Assembly (NCBI RefSeq): GCF_009601025.1
Contig: NZ_WIVE01000006.1
Span: 1-64,000 of the forward strand
Direction of reading: 5' to 3'
From: Roseospira navarrensis
GTDB taxonomy: Bacteria; Pseudomonadota; Alphaproteobacteria; Rhodospirillales; Rhodospirillaceae
Length of the DNA stretch: 64,000 nt
Shown: in pieces, positions 61,414 to 64,000 of the stretch
How the letters are laid out: every line of letters begins with the position of its first letter
Numbering within the stretch: position 1 is the first letter of the stretch
Made by a program: the position numbers and the translations under genes
Notes under the pieces: generated by a model
The model's input: only the letters and a program-made list of their open reading frames with translations
Databases searched by the model: none
Told to the model about the DNA's origin: nothing

Positions 61414-63323
61414 TGGCCGACGACGGACGCACGTTCGATGCCGCCGCGACCGAGGCGGTTCTCAGCGGCAAGGCCGCCGAGCGCGACCTGCTGCGATTCC
61501 TGACCTGCGGCAGCGTGGACGACGGCAAGAGCACCCTGATCGGGCGCGTGCTGTACGACTCCAAGCTGATCTTCGAGGACCAGTTGAAGACCCTGGAACG
61601 GGACAGCAAGGCGCGCGGCAACGCCGGCGGCGCCCTGGACCTGTCGCTGCTGGTGGACGGCCTGCAGGCGGAGCGCGAACAGGGCATCACCATCGACGTG
61701 GCGTGGCGGCACTTCACCACCGACCGGCGCAAGTTCATCGTCGCCGACACGCCGGGCCACGAGCAGTACACCCGCAACATGGCCACCGGGGCGTCCAACG
61801 CGGACCTCGCCGTGCTGCTGGTGGACGCGCGCAAGGGCGTGCTGGTGCAGACCCGCCGCCATGCCACCATCGCGCGGCTGATGGGTCTGCGTCATGTGGT
61901 GGTGGCCATCAACAAGATGGACCTGGTGGGGTACGACCGGGCGACCTACGAGGCCATCCGCGACGACTTCGTGGCCTTCGCCCGCGAGATCGACCTGCCC
62001 GAGCCGGTCTGCATTCCGGTGTCGGCCCTGATGGGCGACAACGTGGTGAACCGGGGCGACGGCATGCCGTGGTACGATGGCCCGGCCCTGCTGCCCTTCC
62101 TGGAAGAGGTGGACGTGGTGCAGACCAGCACGCAGACACCGTTCCGCCTGCCGGTGCAGTGGGTCAACCGCCCCAACCTGGACTTCCGGGGCTACTGCGG
62201 CACCCTGGCGTCCGGCCGCGTGCGGCCCGGAGACCGGATCGTGGTCAACCCCTCCGGCCGCGAAACCACCGTGGCCCGTGTGGTCGATTTCAACGGCGAC
62301 CGGGCCGAGGCCATCGCCGGCGAGTCGATCACCCTGACACTGGCCGACGAAGTGGACGTGGCCCGCGGCGACCTGCTCAGCCCGGCGGACGCCCGCCCGC
62401 AGGTGGCCGACCAGATGGCCGCACACATTATCTGGATGGGCGAGGACCCGATGCTGCCCGAGCGGTCGTATCTGCTGAAGATCGGCCACACGACCGTTCC
62501 GGCGCAGATCACCGAGATCAAGTACCGCCTGGACGTGAACACGCACAGCAAGCTGGCCGCCAAGCACCTGGACCTGAACGAGGTGGCGTTCTGCAACCTG
62601 TCCCTCGCCCGCCCCGTGCCGTTCGATCCGTACGAGGAGAACCGGGGCACCGGCGGCTTCATCCTGATCGACCGCACCACGCACCAGACCGTGGGCTGCG
62701 GCATGATCTCCTTCGGCCTGCGGCGGGCCAGCAACATCCACTGGCAGGCGCTGGAGGTGGACAAGGCCGCCCGCGCCCACCAGAAGCACCAGAAGCCCTG
62801 CGTGCTGTGGTTCACCGGCCTGTCCGGCGCCGGCAAGTCCACCGTCGCCAATCTGGTGGAAAAGCGCCTGATGGCCATGGGCCATCACAGCTACCTGCTG
62901 GACGGCGACAACGTCCGCCACGGCCTGAACCGGGACCTCGGCTTCACCGCCGAGGACCGGGTGGAGAACGTCCGCCGCGTGGCCGAGGTCTCCAGCCTGT
63001 TCGTGGACGCCGGGCTGATCGTGCTGGTCTCGTTCATCTCGCCGTTCCGGGCGGAACGCCGGCTGGCCCGCGAGAAGGTCGCCGCCGGCGAGTTCCTGGA
63101 GGTGTTCGTGGATGCCCCGCTGGAGGTCTGCGAACAGCGCGACGTGAAGGGGCTCTACAAGAAGGCCCGCGCGGGCGAGATCAAGAACTTCACCGGCATC
63201 GACTCCGACTACGAGCCGCCCGAAGCCCCCGAACTGCACCTGCGCACCGATCAGGCCGAACCGGATGAACTGGCCGATCAGGTGATCCAGGCCCTGCGCG
63301 CGCGCGGCCTGCTGCGGGAGTAG
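61413..63323 (+). CDS. cysNC: bifunctional sulfate adenylyltransferase subunit 1 / APS kinase
   Basis: A 636-residue CysN-CysC fusion (NodQ-like). CysN GTPase: [19 protein letters not shown] (G1), [11 protein letters not shown] (G2), [17 protein letters not shown] (G3), NKMD (G4), then elongation-factor-like barrels. CysC kinase starts near ~460 with [35 protein letters not shown] and [11 protein letters not shown]. The product makes APS and phosphorylates it to PAPS, used for sulfation or reduction. ATG 61413 overlaps the cysD stop; upstream frame is a shadow. Confidence 0.95.
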   Translation: MADDGRTFDAAATEAVLSGKAAERDLLRFLTCGSVDDGKSTLIGRVLYDSKLIFEDQLKTLERDSKARGNAGGALDLSLLVDGLQAEREQGITIDVAWRHFTTDRRKFIVADTPGHEQYTRNMATGASNADLAVLLVDARKGVLVQTRRHATIARLMGLRHVVVAINKMDLVGYDRATYEAIRDDFVAFAREIDLPEPVCIPVSALMGDNVVNRGDGMPWYDGPALLPFLEEVDVVQTSTQTPFRLPVQWVNRPNLDFRGYCGTLASGRVRPGDRIVVNPSGRETTVARVVDFNGDRAEAIAGESITLTLADEVDVARGDLLSPADARPQVADQMAAHIIWMGEDPMLPERSYLLKIGHTTVPAQITEIKYRLDVNTHSKLAAKHLDLNEVAFCNLSLARPVPFDPYEENRGTGGFILIDRTTHQTVGCGMISFGLRRASNIHWQALEVDKAARAHQKHQKPCVLWFTGLSGAGKSTVANLVEKRLMAMGHHSYLLDGDNVRHGLNRDLGFTAEDRVENVRRVAEVSSLFVDAGLIVLVSFISPFRAERRLAREKVAAGEFLEVFVDAPLEVCEQRDVKGLYKKARAGEIKNFTGIDSDYEPPEAPELHLRTDQAEPDELADQVIQALRARGLLRE

Positions 63324-63399
63324 GCCGGGGCCCCATCTTGATTTGGTCCGGTCCCGTCGCAATGTCTCCCTGAACCGAAAAAGCACAGGGAGGCCCGCC

Positions 63400-64000
63400 A
63401 TGACGTCTCACCCCCAGGCCCGACACCGTGACCGCGCCCGCGCCCACGCCATTCCGGCGGCGGACCCGCGTCCGCTCCAGTGGCTGGCCATCGCCGGCCT
63501 GACCCTGGCCCTGCTGGCCGGACTGGCCATCGCGCAGACGGCCCGGGCGGCCACCTGGACCCTGGACGGGGCCACCTCGTTCCTCAGCTTCGCCTCGATC
63601 AAGGCGCAGGACATCGGCGAGGTGCACAGCTTTGGTGACCTGTCCGGGTCCGTCGGCGAGGACGGCAGCGCGGAGGTGGCCATCGACCTGGCCTCGGTCA
63701 GCACCGGCATCGACCTCCGCAACGAGCGCATGCGCGAGATGCTGTTCAACGTGGCCCAGTTTCCGGTCGCGACCATCTCCGCCAATGTCCCCCTGGACAG
63801 CCTGATGGAGATGCCGGTCGGCGACTCGGCCGTGCGGGATGTAACCGCTCAACTGACGCTGGCCGGCGAGAGCAACGATCTGGCCATGCCCATGATGGTG
63901 ACCCGATTGGGCGAGGGCCGCGTGATGGTCCAGCCGCTCCAGCTCCTGATGGTGCAGGCCGACGACTATGCGCTCGGCGAGGGCATCCGCAAGCTGCGCG
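63400..64000 (+). CDS. YceI-family periplasmic protein, truncated by the window edge
   Basis: The frame is open from ATG 63400 to the last base (200 codons). CAGGGAGGCCC precedes the start. A hydrophobic segment (LQWLAIAGLTLALLAGLAIA, ~28-47) ending near TARA suggests export, followed by TWTLDGATSFLSFASIKAQDIGEVHSF and VSTGIDLRNERMREMLFNV, the YceI lipocalin-like core that binds isoprenoid or similar lipids. The C-terminus lies outside. It is not overlapping cysNC (76 bases apart). Confidence 0.9.
   Translation, partial: MTSHPQARHRDRARAHAIPAADPRPLQWLAIAGLTLALLAGLAIAQTARAATWTLDGATSFLSFASIKAQDIGEVHSFGDLSGSVGEDGSAEVAIDLASVSTGIDLRNERMREMLFNVAQFPVATISANVPLDSLMEMPVGDSAVRDVTAQLTLAGESNDLAMPMMVTRLGEGRVMVQPLQLLMVQADDYALGEGIRKLR

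Overview
The window reads as chromosomal DNA of a high-GC alphaproteobacterium, most likely Rhodospirillales-like; I cannot name a species. Support comes from the gene order DUF3576-leuS-lptE, the run dgt-argS-SPOR-nagZ-M50-scpA-scpB, imuA-imuB behind a canonical alphaproteobacterial LexA box (GTTC-N7-GTTC), and a ferredoxin-dependent 2-oxoacid oxidoreductase behind an FNR/FixK-type box. No tRNA, rRNA, CRISPR array, insertion sequence or phage block was seen. Coding density is high and many neighbours overlap by a few bases.

Layout. 1-1.2 kb: an AT-rich two-gene unit (a DUF4747-like protein and a membrane protein cut by the window edge) that looks foreign. 1.3-5.2 kb: aldehyde dehydrogenase, alpha/beta hydrolase, a small lipoprotein and a His-tailed NifX/NifB-type protein. 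5.3-18.2 kb, minus strand: an operon for a ~1980-residue repetitive surface protein (LEPR-XLL motif, DUF4347, cadherin-like and eight ~124-residue Ig-like repeats) with a sulfotransferase, a TolC-type outer membrane protein, two HlyD-type adaptors and a membrane M50 peptidase fused to an adaptor. No ABC ATPase lies beside it, which makes this the most unusual system in the window. 18.6-27.4 kb, minus strand: a secreted tail-collar-domain protein, the scpB/scpA/M50/nagZ/SPOR/argS/dgt housekeeping run and a 2[4Fe-4S] ferredoxin. 27.7-32.7 kb, plus strand: korAB, a ferritin-like protein, a zinc-type dehydrogenase and an esterase. 33-39.5 kb: two chemoreceptors flanking a RarD-type transporter and a HigBA-like toxin-antitoxin pair. 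40-49.7 kb: mfd, then on the minus strand a DEAD-box helicase, cspA, DUF3576, leuS and lptE. 50-54.2 kb: a Wzm/Wzt-like polysaccharide exporter, a methyltransferase, a further ABC-2 permease and a DUF2065 protein. 54.3-64 kb: a paired M16 peptidase operon, a ribbon-helix-helix-like protein with a small membrane protein, imuB/imuA, cysD and cysNC, and a YceI-family protein cut by the right edge.

How the genes connect. CysD and CysNC make APS and then PAPS, the donor used by the sulfotransferase encoded just upstream of the giant surface protein, so sulfation and surface display may be linked. The ferredoxin and KorAB are probably partners, and their shared upstream region carries an FNR-type site plus a good sigma70-like promoter. 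Intergenic DNA holds at least two dispersed repeat families (four and two copies) and one long palindromic element between leuS and the DUF3576 gene. One repeat pair shows compensatory base changes in a hairpin.
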